From assembly GCA_025056965.1 (NCBI GenBank), contig JANWVF010000107.1, positions 1-64,000 of the forward strand: 64,000 nt of DNA. Direction: 5' to 3'. Positions 36,371-44,920 of this stretch are shown here, in pieces. The notes under the pieces are model-generated. The model was not told the origin of the DNA. It made no database searches and saw only the letters and a list, made by a program, of their open reading frames with translations. The DNA comes from Thermoflexales bacterium. GTDB taxonomy: Bacteria; Chloroflexota; Anaerolineae; J036; Brachytrichaceae. How positions within the stretch are numbered: position 1 is the stretch's first letter; every line of letters begins with the position of its first letter. Made by a program: the position numbers and the translations under genes.

Positions 36371-37057
36371 ATGAGGAGCGTACTGCAAGGTGAACTCCAA
36401 AGCGTTCGCGATAGCATCGCCATGCTCAGCGCGCAGGCAGTAGATGCTACGGCCCGGGCAGTGGACGCGCTGATTCATCGCAACTTTGACCAGGCGCGCG
36501 AGGTTAAGCGAGACGACAAAGCGACAGACGCGCTGCGCTACGACATCGAGCGCGCCTGCCTAACGGCGATCGCGACACAACAGCCAGTCGCGCACGATTT
36601 GCGAGAACTGATCGCCGCGAGCATCATCGCCGTCGAACTCGAGCGCTGCGGCGATTACGCCAAGGGCGTGGCCAAGGCAGCGCGCCGGATCGCCCGCCAC
36701 GACAACGGCATCCCTACATTCAACTTGGCCGATATGGATCGGCTCGCGCGCGACATGCTCCAGCGCAGCACGCGCGCCTTCTTGGATGGCGACGTGCAGG
36801 CAGCGCGCCAAGTGCTAGAGGACGACGACCGCCTCGACCAGCTCTACAACGCGCTCCTGTCGCAGACCATGGCCGCGATGACGGATAACCCGCGATATAT
36901 CGAGTGCGGCATATGGCTGCTGCACGCCGGCCATAGCCTCGAGCGGATCGGCGATCGGGCGACGAATATCGCCGAACGCGTGATCTTCGTGGCGACCGGT
37001 GAGTTGGTCGGTGACCTGAACACACACGATGTAAGCCAGACGCGCGCGCTGCAGTAA
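36371..37057 (+). CDS. phoU: PhoU-family phosphate regulator
   Basis: 228 residues from the ATG at 36371, with GGAG immediately upstream; a TTG at 36338 in the same frame falls within the terminator stem and was rejected. Two PhoU helical repeats are seen, each with the metal-binding E-R-C-G-D-Y-A / E-R-I-G-D-R-A-T-N-I motif (near residues 97 and 195). PhoU links phosphate uptake with PhoR signalling. No pst or phoBR genes lie nearby, so it may be an orphan copy. Confidence 0.9.
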   Translation: MRSVLQGELQSVRDSIAMLSAQAVDATARAVDALIHRNFDQAREVKRDDKATDALRYDIERACLTAIATQQPVAHDLRELIAASIIAVELERCGDYAKGVAKAARRIARHDNGIPTFNLADMDRLARDMLQRSTRAFLDGDVQAARQVLEDDDRLDQLYNALLSQTMAAMTDNPRYIECGIWLLHAGHSLERIGDRATNIAERVIFVATGELVGDLNTHDVSQTRALQ

Positions 37058-37092
37058 GGCGCGCGTGCATCACCACAACCGTCCACCGAGTG

Positions 37093-37127
37093 GGCGAACC
37101 GGCATATGCGGTTCGCCTTCGTATAAT
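37093..37127 (+). promoter_or_regulatory. Hairpin and -10 element upstream of the molybdenum hydroxylase gene
   Basis: GGCGAACCG (37093-37101) pairs with CGGTTCGCC (37109-37117), and TATAAT follows at 37122-37127, 29 bases before the next start. The hairpin lacks a T-run; it could be a weak terminator for phoU or an operator. Confidence 0.4.
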
Positions 37128-37156
37128 CCGCGCACCCACTGTGCGAGGCAGGGCCT

Positions 37157-40100
37157 ATGGTCATCCACTTGAAAATTAACGGCCATTTCAAAGACATCGC
37201 CGTGCAACCCCACGAGACGCTGCTGACCGTGTTGCGACGCGAGGGTTACTTCAGCGTCAAACACGGCTGCGAGACCGGCGAGTGTGGCGCATGCGGTGTA
37301 ATCATGCGCATGCGTGAAGGCGAGCAGCCGGCTATCGTCAACACCTGCGTCATGTTGGCGGCGCAGGCTCAAGACACGGAGATCATCACCGTCGAAGCGT
37401 TAGGCGACCGGCGCGGGTTGAGCGTCATTCAGCAGTGCTTCACCGAGAACGGCGCGATCCAATGTGGTTATTGCACACCGGCTCAGATCTTGGCGGCCAA
37501 AGCGCTGCTCGATCGCAACTCAACCCCCAGCGAGGCCGAGGTGCGCGACGCGATTGGCGGTGTACTTTGCCGCTGTACTGGTTATCTCAAGCCGGTGCAG
37601 GCAGTGTTGAACGCTGCGGCTATCCTGCGCGGCGAGTCAACCGACGAATTGCCACCGCCGTTCCGGCGCGTCATCGCACCGGGGGGCACGGGCATAAGCG
37701 GCGCGGGCGCATTTCGCCAGGACATCGGCGATGTGCACTGGGGCGGCGAGGAGCCAAACGGCCTACGGGGAGGAGGAGCACAAACGCGAACGCAGACCCA
37801 AACCCAGACCGAGACTCTCACCGCAACATTGGCACCGTTCATGGTCGCCCCTGAGCCTCAGACGTCCGTCGTCGGCAAGGCCGAGAAGAAAGTGGATGCC
37901 GCTAAGCTGGTGCAGGGCAAGCCGGCCTTTGTGGATGACGCTCCCCTGCCGGGCATGCTCTACGCAGCGATGCTCACCAGCCCGCATGCCCATGCGCGCA
38001 TCAAGCACATTGACACGAGTAAGGCCAAGGCGCTGCCCGGCGTACACGCCGTGCTCACCTACAAGGACGTGCCGCGTGTGGTCTATGCCTCCGGTGGTCA
38101 GTCGTACCCGAATCCATTCCCCTACGACCAGGTCAGCTTGGATAGCAAGGTGCGCCACGTTGGCGATCGCGTGGCCGTCGTCGCTGCCGAGACGCCGGAG
38201 ATCGCCCAACGCGCCCTGGAACTGATCGAGGTGGAATATGAAGTGTTGCCGGCCGTCTTCGATCCCGACGAGGCGATGCGCGAAGGCGCGCCGGTCATAC
38301 ACGACGAGCCCGATGCCGTCGGCATCAAGGACGCTAAGCGCAATTTGGTCGCCGAAATCATCGCCGAGCATGGCAACGTGGAACAGGGCTTTGCCGAGTC
38401 CGACTTCGTGATCGAACGTGAGTATCGCGTGCCGCAGGTGCAACAAGCCAGCATCGAGCCCCACGTTTGCATGACATGGTGGGACGAGGATGACCGGCTG
38501 ATCATCCGCACCAGCACGCAGGTGCCCTTTCACGTGCGCCGTATGATCGCGCCCTTGATCGGCCTGCCGGTGAAGAAGATTCGTGTGATCAAGCCGCGCG
38601 TAGGCGGCGGATTCGGCGGCAAGCAAGAGATGCTGATTGAGGACCTGTGCGCTCACCTAACGATCGCCACCGGCCGGCCGGTGCGATTCGAGTACACCCG
38701 CGCACAGGAGTTCACCAGCGCCCGTTCGCGCCATCCCCAGCGCATGGTATTCAAGGCAGGCTTCAAAAAAGATCCGAACGGCGGCGCGCCGATCCTGCAT
38801 GCGCTCAGCCACTATGTGATCGGCAATACCGGCGCCTACGGCACGCATGGCATTACCGTGCAGACGGTGAGCGGGATGCGCGGGCTAAGCACCTACCGCT
38901 GCCCCAACCTGAAGTTTCACTGCCATGTCGTCTACACCAACATCCCCACGCCGGGCGCCTTCCGCGGCTACGGCGCGCCGCAGGCCGAGTTCGGCTTGGA
39001 GTGCCTGATGGACGAAGCAGCGCAATTGATGGGCGTGGATACCATCGAGCTGCGCCGCAAGAACTGGGTGCGAGTGGGCGATCCCTTGCCGCTGGCCACC
39101 GCACTGGGCGAGGCGCGCGAAGGTTTTGCGCAAGTGGTGAAGACGAGCGGCTTGGAAGAGTGTTTCCAGCAGGCGATGGCGGCGATCGGCTGGGACCGAC
39201 GCGACCAATTCGCCGGCAAAGATGTGGTGATTGATCCGCAGCGTCCGAGCGTGCGCCGTGGAATCGGCGTGGCAGCTTGCATGCATGGCACGGCCATCGC
39301 CGGGCTGGATATGGGCGCTGCCTCGGTCAAGATGAACGACGACGGCTCATTCAACTGCCTGGTGGGCGGCACCGACATCGGCACCGGCAGCGATACCGTC
39401 GTCGGTCAGATCGTCGCCGAGACGCTGGGCGTGCCGTTGGAGGACGTGATCATGTATTCCAGCGACACCGATATGACGCCGTTTGACACCGGCGCCTACG
39501 CATCCTCAACCACGTTCATCACCGGCGGCGCGGCCAAAAAAGCTGCCGAAAAGGTGCGCGCGCAAATCCAAGAGGTCGCCGCCAAGATGTTCAACAAAGG
39601 CTACGGCGTCGTCGTGCCGCCGGAGCAGATAGACACGGTGGAATACCTCAAACATCGTCCGGCCTCGCCCGACCCATCGTTGGTGCGCGAAGAGGTGAAG
39701 CCCGAGCAGGTGCAACTGCGCAACCGCTGCGCTTGGGCGCCGGACGGGCGTGCGATCACTTTACAGCAGGTGGCCTTGTTTGCCACACACACCGAGGAGC
39801 AGCATCAGATCATCGCCGTCGCCTCGCACATGAGTTACGAGTCGCCGCCTCCCTTTGGCTGTCAAATGGCCGAAGTCGAGGTGGACACCGAGACCGGCGA
39901 GGTGACCGTGACTCGGCTGGTGATGGCGGTGGATTGCGGTGTAGCCATCAACCCGGCCACGGCAAGCGGTCAGATCGAGGGCGGCAATCTACAAGCTTGC
40001 GGCTACGCTCACTGCGAGGAGATGGTGTACGACGCGCAGGGCCGGCTATATAACCCGCGCTTCGGTCCGTATCGCATCTACACCGCCGACGAGGCGCCGG

Positions 40101-40318
40101 ATTTGCAATCCATCCTGATCCAAACCTATGAACCATCCGGCCCCTACGGCGCAAAGGCCGTCGCGGAGATCCCTATGGATGGCGTGGCACCGGCAGTAGC
40201 GAATGCCGTCTACCACGCCACGGGTGTGCGTTTCTATCAAATCCCGCTCACGCCAGAACGCGTATGGCGCCGATTGAAAGGCATCGAGGACAAACGATGG
40301 TTGATCGTGGATGAATAA
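37157..40318 (+). CDS. Molybdenum hydroxylase (xanthine dehydrogenase/aldehyde oxidase family), fused iron-sulfur and molybdopterin subunits
   Basis: 1053 residues joining two usually separate subunits. Residues 1-155: two [2Fe-2S] domains with Cys38, 43, 46, 64 and Cys103, 106, 138, 140. Residues about 160-245: a low-complexity linker with T-Q-T-Q-T-Q repeats. Residues about 245-1053: the molybdopterin subunit, with G-G-G-F-G-G-K-Q-E, A-F-R-G-Y-G-A-P-Q and a C-terminal G-A-K-A-V-A-E-I-P where the catalytic Glu sits. There is no FAD domain, so electrons must leave the iron-sulfur domains directly to another carrier, as in Desulfovibrio aldehyde oxidoreductase. Substrate cannot be fixed; aldehydes or purines are possible. 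No XdhC-like maturation gene is adjacent. Confidence 0.88.
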   Translation: MVIHLKINGHFKDIAVQPHETLLTVLRREGYFSVKHGCETGECGACGVIMRMREGEQPAIVNTCVMLAAQAQDTEIITVEALGDRRGLSVIQQCFTENGAIQCGYCTPAQILAAKALLDRNSTPSEAEVRDAIGGVLCRCTGYLKPVQAVLNAAAILRGESTDELPPPFRRVIAPGGTGISGAGAFRQDIGDVHWGGEEPNGLRGGGAQTRTQTQTQTETLTATLAPFMVAPEPQTSVVGKAEKKVDAAKLVQGKPAFVDDAPLPGMLYAAMLTSPHAHARIKHIDTSKAKALPGVHAVLTYKDVPRVVYASGGQSYPNPFPYDQVSLDSKVRHVGDRVAVVAAETPEIAQRALELIEVEYEVLPAVFDPDEAMREGAPVIHDEPDAVGIKDAKRNLVAEIIAEHGNVEQGFAESDFVIEREYRVPQVQQASIEPHVCMTWWDEDDRLIIRTSTQVPFHVRRMIAPLIGLPVKKIRVIKPRVGGGFGGKQEMLIEDLCAHLTIATGRPVRFEYTRAQEFTSARSRHPQRMVFKAGFKKDPNGGAPILHALSHYVIGNTGAYGTHGITVQTVSGMRGLSTYRCPNLKFHCHVVYTNIPTPGAFRGYGAPQAEFGLECLMDEAAQLMGVDTIELRRKNWVRVGDPLPLATALGEAREGFAQVVKTSGLEECFQQAMAAIGWDRRDQFAGKDVVIDPQRPSVRRGIGVAACMHGTAIAGLDMGAASVKMNDDGSFNCLVGGTDIGTGSDTVVGQIVAETLGVPLEDVIMYSSDTDMTPFDTGAYASSTTFITGGAAKKAAEKVRAQIQEVAAKMFNKGYGVVVPPEQIDTVEYLKHRPASPDPSLVREEVKPEQVQLRNRCAWAPDGRAITLQQVALFATHTEEQHQIIAVASHMSYESPPPFGCQMAEVEVDTETGEVTVTRLVMAVDCGVAINPATASGQIEGGNLQACGYAHCEEMVYDAQGRLYNPRFGPYRIYTADEAPDLQSILIQTYEPSGPYGAKAVAEIPMDGVAPAVANAVYHATGVRFYQIPLTPERVWRRLKGIEDKRWLIVDE

Positions 40319-41146
40319 ACCCGCATCGCTCGTCACCTCGCTGCTTGCGATGATTTCCGCGCCTTAGCACACGCGCTGGCTTCTCACCCATCGGGTATAC
40401 CTTAGGGTTGCACCGAGCGCCGTATATGGTTTATCGGTGCGCTTCATTGTTCGTGATATCGGCTGTAGAGTAAGCGTATAGCAGTGTAGCTGCTTGTGCG
40501 CCATAATACGTTTGTATGTTCCAAGAAAGCAGCGCGTATTCACACCAGATGCGCGCCTATATGCTACGCTGTTGTTGTGAGACGTGCGGAAGTGGTTTGC
40601 TAGGTCGCTCCTACGAAGATGCGCGCCTTGTAGTAGTGGTCGGTCTGCTTGAGCCATCCGCATACCTTGACCTGACGCCGATGGATTGATTAGCTTTTGG
40701 ATACCTGATCGTCCTCCCGAATGCACGGGGCATGCGATGCGCATATGCGCATATTCTCAGGTTTTCGGATGAGCATGCTCGGATCGTGCCATTTGGCGCG
40801 GTCGGTGAACGACGATCCCGACATCCCGAATCAGCCATGTCATGCTCCTGCTATGCGGCAACGCTGCGCAGTGCATCAGTCGCTGCTGAACTTGCGATCC
40901 TGCTATTCGGGATGACCCAGCAGCCCCAAGGGAAAGGTGACGATGACAGAGCTCAGGAACACCTTCGCCTAAGAAATAAGTTCCCGCCTAAGTCGGATCA
41001 CGTTGACAGACCGATCAACGAGGCCGACCGGCAGACCATCGTGCAGAGCAAACCCGGCATCCTGCGTCGTCTACTCCAACATCTAAAGCATGATGCCGAC
41101 AAGCGCTAGGCGCAATCTCCACGGCAGTCTAGGCAGATTCGACAGC
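40319..41146. other. Gene-poor, lower-GC stretch next to the NLR operon
   Basis: About 830 bases with no convincing gene. It is visibly more AT-rich than its surroundings between about 40380 and 40600. A perfect 16-bp palindrome (ATGCGCATATGCGCAT) is at 40737-40752. An ORF from the ATG at 40912 to 41109 would give a basic 65-residue peptide (ending L-L-Q-H-L-K-H-D-A-D-K-R), but it has no recognisable family or good ribosome-binding site. The region may be the degraded left margin of the accessory island. Confidence 0.5.
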
Positions 41147-44146
41147 CTAGCGAGTAGCTTCACCGATGGCTGCATCGGTTGAGCGGTGAATGTGGGGGGC
41201 GCCTTTCTGATCGTCACTCATCGAGCATGTCTGGCTGAGCAGATCATCAGCAGCACGCACGCCTTCCTCAAAACCGATCTGTCTACAGATGGCCCGTACT
41301 TCCGTGATTAATATCGCAGCCGCAGCACTGTCCTTGTTCAAAGTATCCAGGGCATAATAGAACTTAGCACGGGCAAGGCTATAGGCATCGCCGATGCTGG
41401 CATATAGGCCGATCGCTGTCTCGTAGTAGCTGGCTTTGCCGGTGATTTGTCCAAGGGCGACATATGTATTGGCCTGACCTAACACCGACCCGATGACGCT
41501 AAAGAGAGCCAGGGCTTGCCTGTATAGCCTTGAAGCAAGTGCAACCTCACCTCTTCGTGCGTATAAGCCGCCGATGGCCTGCAGAGCGTGTGCCTGCCCG
41601 AGTTTTGATCCTGAAGCAATGTAAAGCTCTAAAGCCTGTTCATAGTGGGCGAGAGCGCTGTCTTCCTCTTCGCAAAGCGCGCGCAAGTCGGCTATAGCCC
41701 TGAGCGTGTTGGCCTGGCCAAGGCGATCGTCCAGCGCGACAAATAGATCGAGGGCGCGTTGGTAGCAGTCCTCAGCGACGCTGTGCTCTCTGTGAAAGGT
41801 TGCGATATCCCCCATGGCTCTGAGCGTGTTGGCCTGGCCCAGCGCCGATCCTGCTGCTGTAAAAAGCTCAAGCGCGCGCGCGTATAACTTCTGCGCCTGG
41901 TCGTAGCGGTTGCTAAAAGCATGTAGATCGCCGACTGCTTTGAACACGCTGGCTTGGCCGAGCGTAGACCGAGTTTCGGTGAATAGCTCGAGCGCCTGAT
42001 TGTAGTAGTAGGATGCCAGGGTAGCATCTTTGCGAAAGGCCTGCACATCGCCAATGGCCTTGAGTGTGTTGGCTCGCCCTAACGGGTCGTTGATCTTTGT
42101 AAATAGCTCGAGGGCGCGCATGTATGTGCTCAGCGCCTCATCACGGTTGTCCTGGGAGGCTTGCGTGTCGCCGATCGCTTTGATAGTGTTAGCTTGGCCG
42201 AGCCGCTCGCCGATGGCTTCGAATAGCTCGAGCGCGCGCATATATGAGCGCAGCGCTCTGTCATGCTGGTCGCGGAACGACTCGACGTCGCCGATGGATT
42301 TGAGCACGTTAGCCTGGCCAAGCCGCTCGCCGATGCGCGTGAACAGCTCCAGCGCGCGCTCATAGGCCTGAAGTGCAGCGTCGAGCTCTTTCCGACTCGC
42401 ACGCACATCGCCAATCGCCTTCAGTGTGTTTGCTGCGCCCAACCGATTCTGGATGCTGGTAAACAGCTCGAGCGCGTGATGGTAGTGATCCAGCGCGATC
42501 TCGCGCTCCCCACGAAGGGTATATACGTCGCCGATGGCTCTCAAGGCATTGGCCTGACCGAGCTGGCTATTGCATTCCGTAAACAGCTCCAAGGCGCGTC
42601 GGTGCAACTCGAGTGCTTCCTCGTGTTGGTTCTGAAATGCATGTAGGTCGCCGGCGGTCTGAAGCAGGTTTGCCAAGTTGATCTTCTGCTCCGTCTGCTC
42701 GGCCAGAAGGCATGCGCGCCTAATCCATTCGAGAAGCTGCTGGGGCGTCACGTGACGCTGGCGCCAGTAGAGAGCAAGGCAATCGGTAATCTCCACTGCC
42801 AGCTTCGGAGAGGGAAACTCCGGAGCCAGCGCCCGTTCCTGTGCGAGTTGTACGTTAGCAAAGTGCGCATCTATTTCTGAGAGGGCCGGCAGGGGATCCT
42901 GCTCATCGTTGAGCGCTCGCTGGTAGCGGCTACCTACCTCGATACCAAAGTATGAGGCGTGCCGCACGATCAGCAGATCGCGCTCGCTAGGACAAGCCAG
43001 AGCTCGCACTCGCGCGTAATCTCCCAGCAGAGGCTGCAATCGGGCATGTTTGCCATCGAAATCGGTGAGTGAGAGCATCGCCAGTGCTCGCAGTAGGTCG
43101 CGCGCTGTCGGTTCTGCTACGCCGCACATGTGGGCAATGGCCTCGACCGGTGCGCCGGAAGGCGCGCATAGCCCAAGCGCGTGGAACGCCGTCCGCAACT
43201 GTTCGTCTAGCAAGTTATACGACAGGGCAAATGTCGCTGCGATGCTGTCATCGGGCATGTCACCGAGCGGCAGCCGAAGCGCATCTACAATACTGCTGTA
43301 GGCTTCTAACTCGCGTAGCGCGTCAGCGCAGGATTGCGCCGGCGTGGTGATGCACATGCGCCGGGCGATGATTTCGATGGCCAGCGCCAGATTGCCTAGT
43401 CGCCTGACGAGCCGAATTGCGTCGTCGCGCTGCGTCGCGACGGCAATGCCTTTGGATTCCAGTAGCTTGAGCGCATCCTCATCGCTGAGCGCAGATACGC
43501 GAATATCGTCGGTATCCATCATCACTCGGCTGGTGATGATCGTTCTCGCCGGTGCACCGGGACAAAGCGCGAGGATCTTTTGCCGGTGCAGGCGGATGAC
43601 GCTTTCGGCGTTGTCCAGAATTAGCAGGATGCGCTTGCCGGTCAGCTGCTCACGCGCGATCTTGGCGAGTGCGAAGAAGTCATCCCCTAACTGTTCGATG
43701 TTAGCCACGCCGATCGTAGCGAGCAACGCGCGAACTGCTTGCACGATGTCGCTGCTGCGCAGGTCCACCCAGTAACAACCGTCTGGGAAGAGCGCACTAA
43801 AGCGATAAGCGACCTCGAGGGCGAGCGCACTCTTGCCGGCGCCGGCGGCACCGGTCAGGCAGATGACATTCGTCGCATCCTGACTCTGCAATCGTTCCTC
43901 AATCTGCTTCAACAGATCGTTGCGTCCTACGAGGGGTTTGTGCCACGGTAAGGTGAAACGGTTCAGCGCCGCGCTAGGCAACGCTGGATAGTAGACGTTC
44001 TTGACGGCGATCTCGGTGTAGTTACCGGCAACGTTGCGGACATTCGAGTGTAGGATATCCTGTGCGCTGAGTTGTGTCGCGTCAGAACCGCCAACATTCG
44101 ATTGAACGTGCGCATGGTGGCGCAACACCCGAATGATTGATTTCAT
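41147..44146 (-). CDS. NLR-like STAND ATPase: N-terminal amyloid-like motif, NB-ARC, TPR array
   Basis: 999 residues. Order: a 55-residue N-terminal tail with a beta-rich motif (24-51); an NB-ARC ATPase with Walker A G-A-A-G-A-G-K-S (99-106), Walker B L-L-I-L-D-N-A-E (174-181) and T-S-R sensor (205-207); a winged-helix-like region (about 300-400); a helical linker; then about eleven TPR-like repeats of exactly 40 residues (about 490-930), consensus L-G-Q-A-N-T-L-K-A-I-G-D-V with A-L-E-L-F. This is the layout of bacterial and fungal NLRs: repeats sense a trigger, the ATPase oligomerises, the N-terminus signals. No enzymatic effector domain is attached. The tail motif recurs in the membrane protein encoded 17 bases upstream. 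GAGGAG precedes the ATG. A defence or cell-death role is inferred. Confidence 0.9.
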   Translation of the reverse strand: MKSIIRVLRHHAHVQSNVGGSDATQLSAQDILHSNVRNVAGNYTEIAVKNVYYPALPSAALNRFTLPWHKPLVGRNDLLKQIEERLQSQDATNVICLTGAAGAGKSALALEVAYRFSALFPDGCYWVDLRSSDIVQAVRALLATIGVANIEQLGDDFFALAKIAREQLTGKRILLILDNAESVIRLHRQKILALCPGAPARTIITSRVMMDTDDIRVSALSDEDALKLLESKGIAVATQRDDAIRLVRRLGNLALAIEIIARRMCITTPAQSCADALRELEAYSSIVDALRLPLGDMPDDSIAATFALSYNLLDEQLRTAFHALGLCAPSGAPVEAIAHMCGVAEPTARDLLRALAMLSLTDFDGKHARLQPLLGDYARVRALACPSERDLLIVRHASYFGIEVGSRYQRALNDEQDPLPALSEIDAHFANVQLAQERALAPEFPSPKLAVEITDCLALYWRQRHVTPQQLLEWIRRACLLAEQTEQKINLANLLQTAGDLHAFQNQHEEALELHRRALELFTECNSQLGQANALRAIGDVYTLRGEREIALDHYHHALELFTSIQNRLGAANTLKAIGDVRASRKELDAALQAYERALELFTRIGERLGQANVLKSIGDVESFRDQHDRALRSYMRALELFEAIGERLGQANTIKAIGDTQASQDNRDEALSTYMRALELFTKINDPLGRANTLKAIGDVQAFRKDATLASYYYNQALELFTETRSTLGQASVFKAVGDLHAFSNRYDQAQKLYARALELFTAAGSALGQANTLRAMGDIATFHREHSVAEDCYQRALDLFVALDDRLGQANTLRAIADLRALCEEEDSALAHYEQALELYIASGSKLGQAHALQAIGGLYARRGEVALASRLYRQALALFSVIGSVLGQANTYVALGQITGKASYYETAIGLYASIGDAYSLARAKFYYALDTLNKDSAAAAILITEVRAICRQIGFEEGVRAADDLLSQTCSMSDDQKGAPHIHRSTDAAIGEATR

Positions 44147-44163
44147 CGCTCCTCATGCTTGAA

Positions 44164-44595
44164 CTAGGTGTCACGGGCAAGCGAATCATCATCTTTAGCC
44201 ACTGGTTCGTTTTGCATTCTTTGGGCCGGCTGAGCAGGTGTGGTTAGGTTCTGAGCTTGAACTGAGTGAACTTTGCCCGCCGTGTTGATGACGGTAGAAC
44301 CGACGATGTCCTTCACTTTCATCTCGACGCTGCCCCCTGAGCCTTCATTGATGACCTGCGACCTTCGTATGTCCCCTGCTGTTATCTGAGCAGTAGGCTG
44401 AAGGTGATGCTGCAATGCGTTCGCGCTATGCGTGTTCAATTCCTCCTGTGGTGTGGTGCGCTCGGTGTCGAGGTTGACCTTGATCGGCCCTAGGCTAAAA
44501 GTCGTCTTGACCTTCGCGTTGCGCCAAACTGAGTAGGCGATGAGCACTACGATAAGGAAGAGTGCGCCGAGCAAAACTAGATGATAAGTCTGCAT
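44164..44595 (-). CDS. Single-pass membrane protein sharing the NLR's N-terminal motif (candidate effector or adaptor)
   Basis: 143 residues from the ATG at 44595, with AGGAG 6 bases upstream; the longer in-frame ORF to 44823 lacks such support. One membrane helix (about 4-23) is followed by a basic juxtamembrane segment (W-R-N-A-K-V-K) and a short F-S-L-G-P-I-K-V-N-L-D-T strand pair. Residues 68-110 hold the motif: D75-I-R-R-S79-Q-V81-I-N83 and, exactly 21 residues on, D96-I-V-G-S100-T-V102-I-N104. The first copy aligns with residues 24-51 of the NLR (T-A-Q-I-T-A-G-D-I against A-T-Q-L-S-A-Q-D-I, then S-x-V-x-N and E-x-x-V-K). Positive charges after the helix suggest a cytoplasmic tail. No known toxin domain was recognised. 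Confidence 0.8.
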   Translation of the reverse strand: MQTYHLVLLGALFLIVVLIAYSVWRNAKVKTTFSLGPIKVNLDTERTTPQEELNTHSANALQHHLQPTAQITAGDIRRSQVINEGSGGSVEMKVKDIVGSTVINTAGKVHSVQAQNLTTPAQPAQRMQNEPVAKDDDSLARDT

Positions 44596-44920
44596 AATGT
44601 TCTCCTGAACTGACAAATTGATGACGATTCGACGAGGGTTTAACGACCCAGCATTCGAGTAGTAAAGCAACCTATGAGATCTAGGTTCACTCTGATTGTA
44701 ATCTAATTGGCTTATTCGAGCAGTGGTTACTGATAGATTGAGAGCGCATTTAAACAAGTTAGTGGTCACAGCATGACTCTGCACGACATGATGAGCGAAC
44801 TTGACAAAGAAGTGTGAGGGCAAGCCTATAAACCTGCCCTCTAAATCTCACCGTTCGGTTCGGATGAACATCACATCATCAGAGAAGCACTCTTAGAGAC
44901 ATTCCTGCGAAAGTTGCTCA
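44596..44920. other. Intergenic region between cimA and the NLR operon
   Basis: 325 bases, lower in GC than the flanks. GAGGGCA (44816-44822) pairs with TGCCCTC (44835-44841); it has no good T-run but could help end the cimA transcript. The promoter of the NLR operon should be here; a TACAAT on the minus strand near 44700 lacks a matching -35. Confidence 0.45.

Noticed and set aside
40364..40744. 126-residue minus-strand ORF beside the molybdenum hydroxylase gene
   Set aside because: No ribosome-binding site, no recognisable domain and an amino-acid composition typical of random frames.
41560..42700. Regular DNA repeats suggesting a CRISPR array
   Set aside because: The 120-bp units are continuous coding sequence for 40-residue TPR repeats; there are no spacers.
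44596..44823. 76-residue N-terminal extension of the membrane protein
   Set aside because: The extension is compositionally unlike a protein start, and the ATG at 44595 has an ideal AGGAG site and begins directly with the membrane helix.
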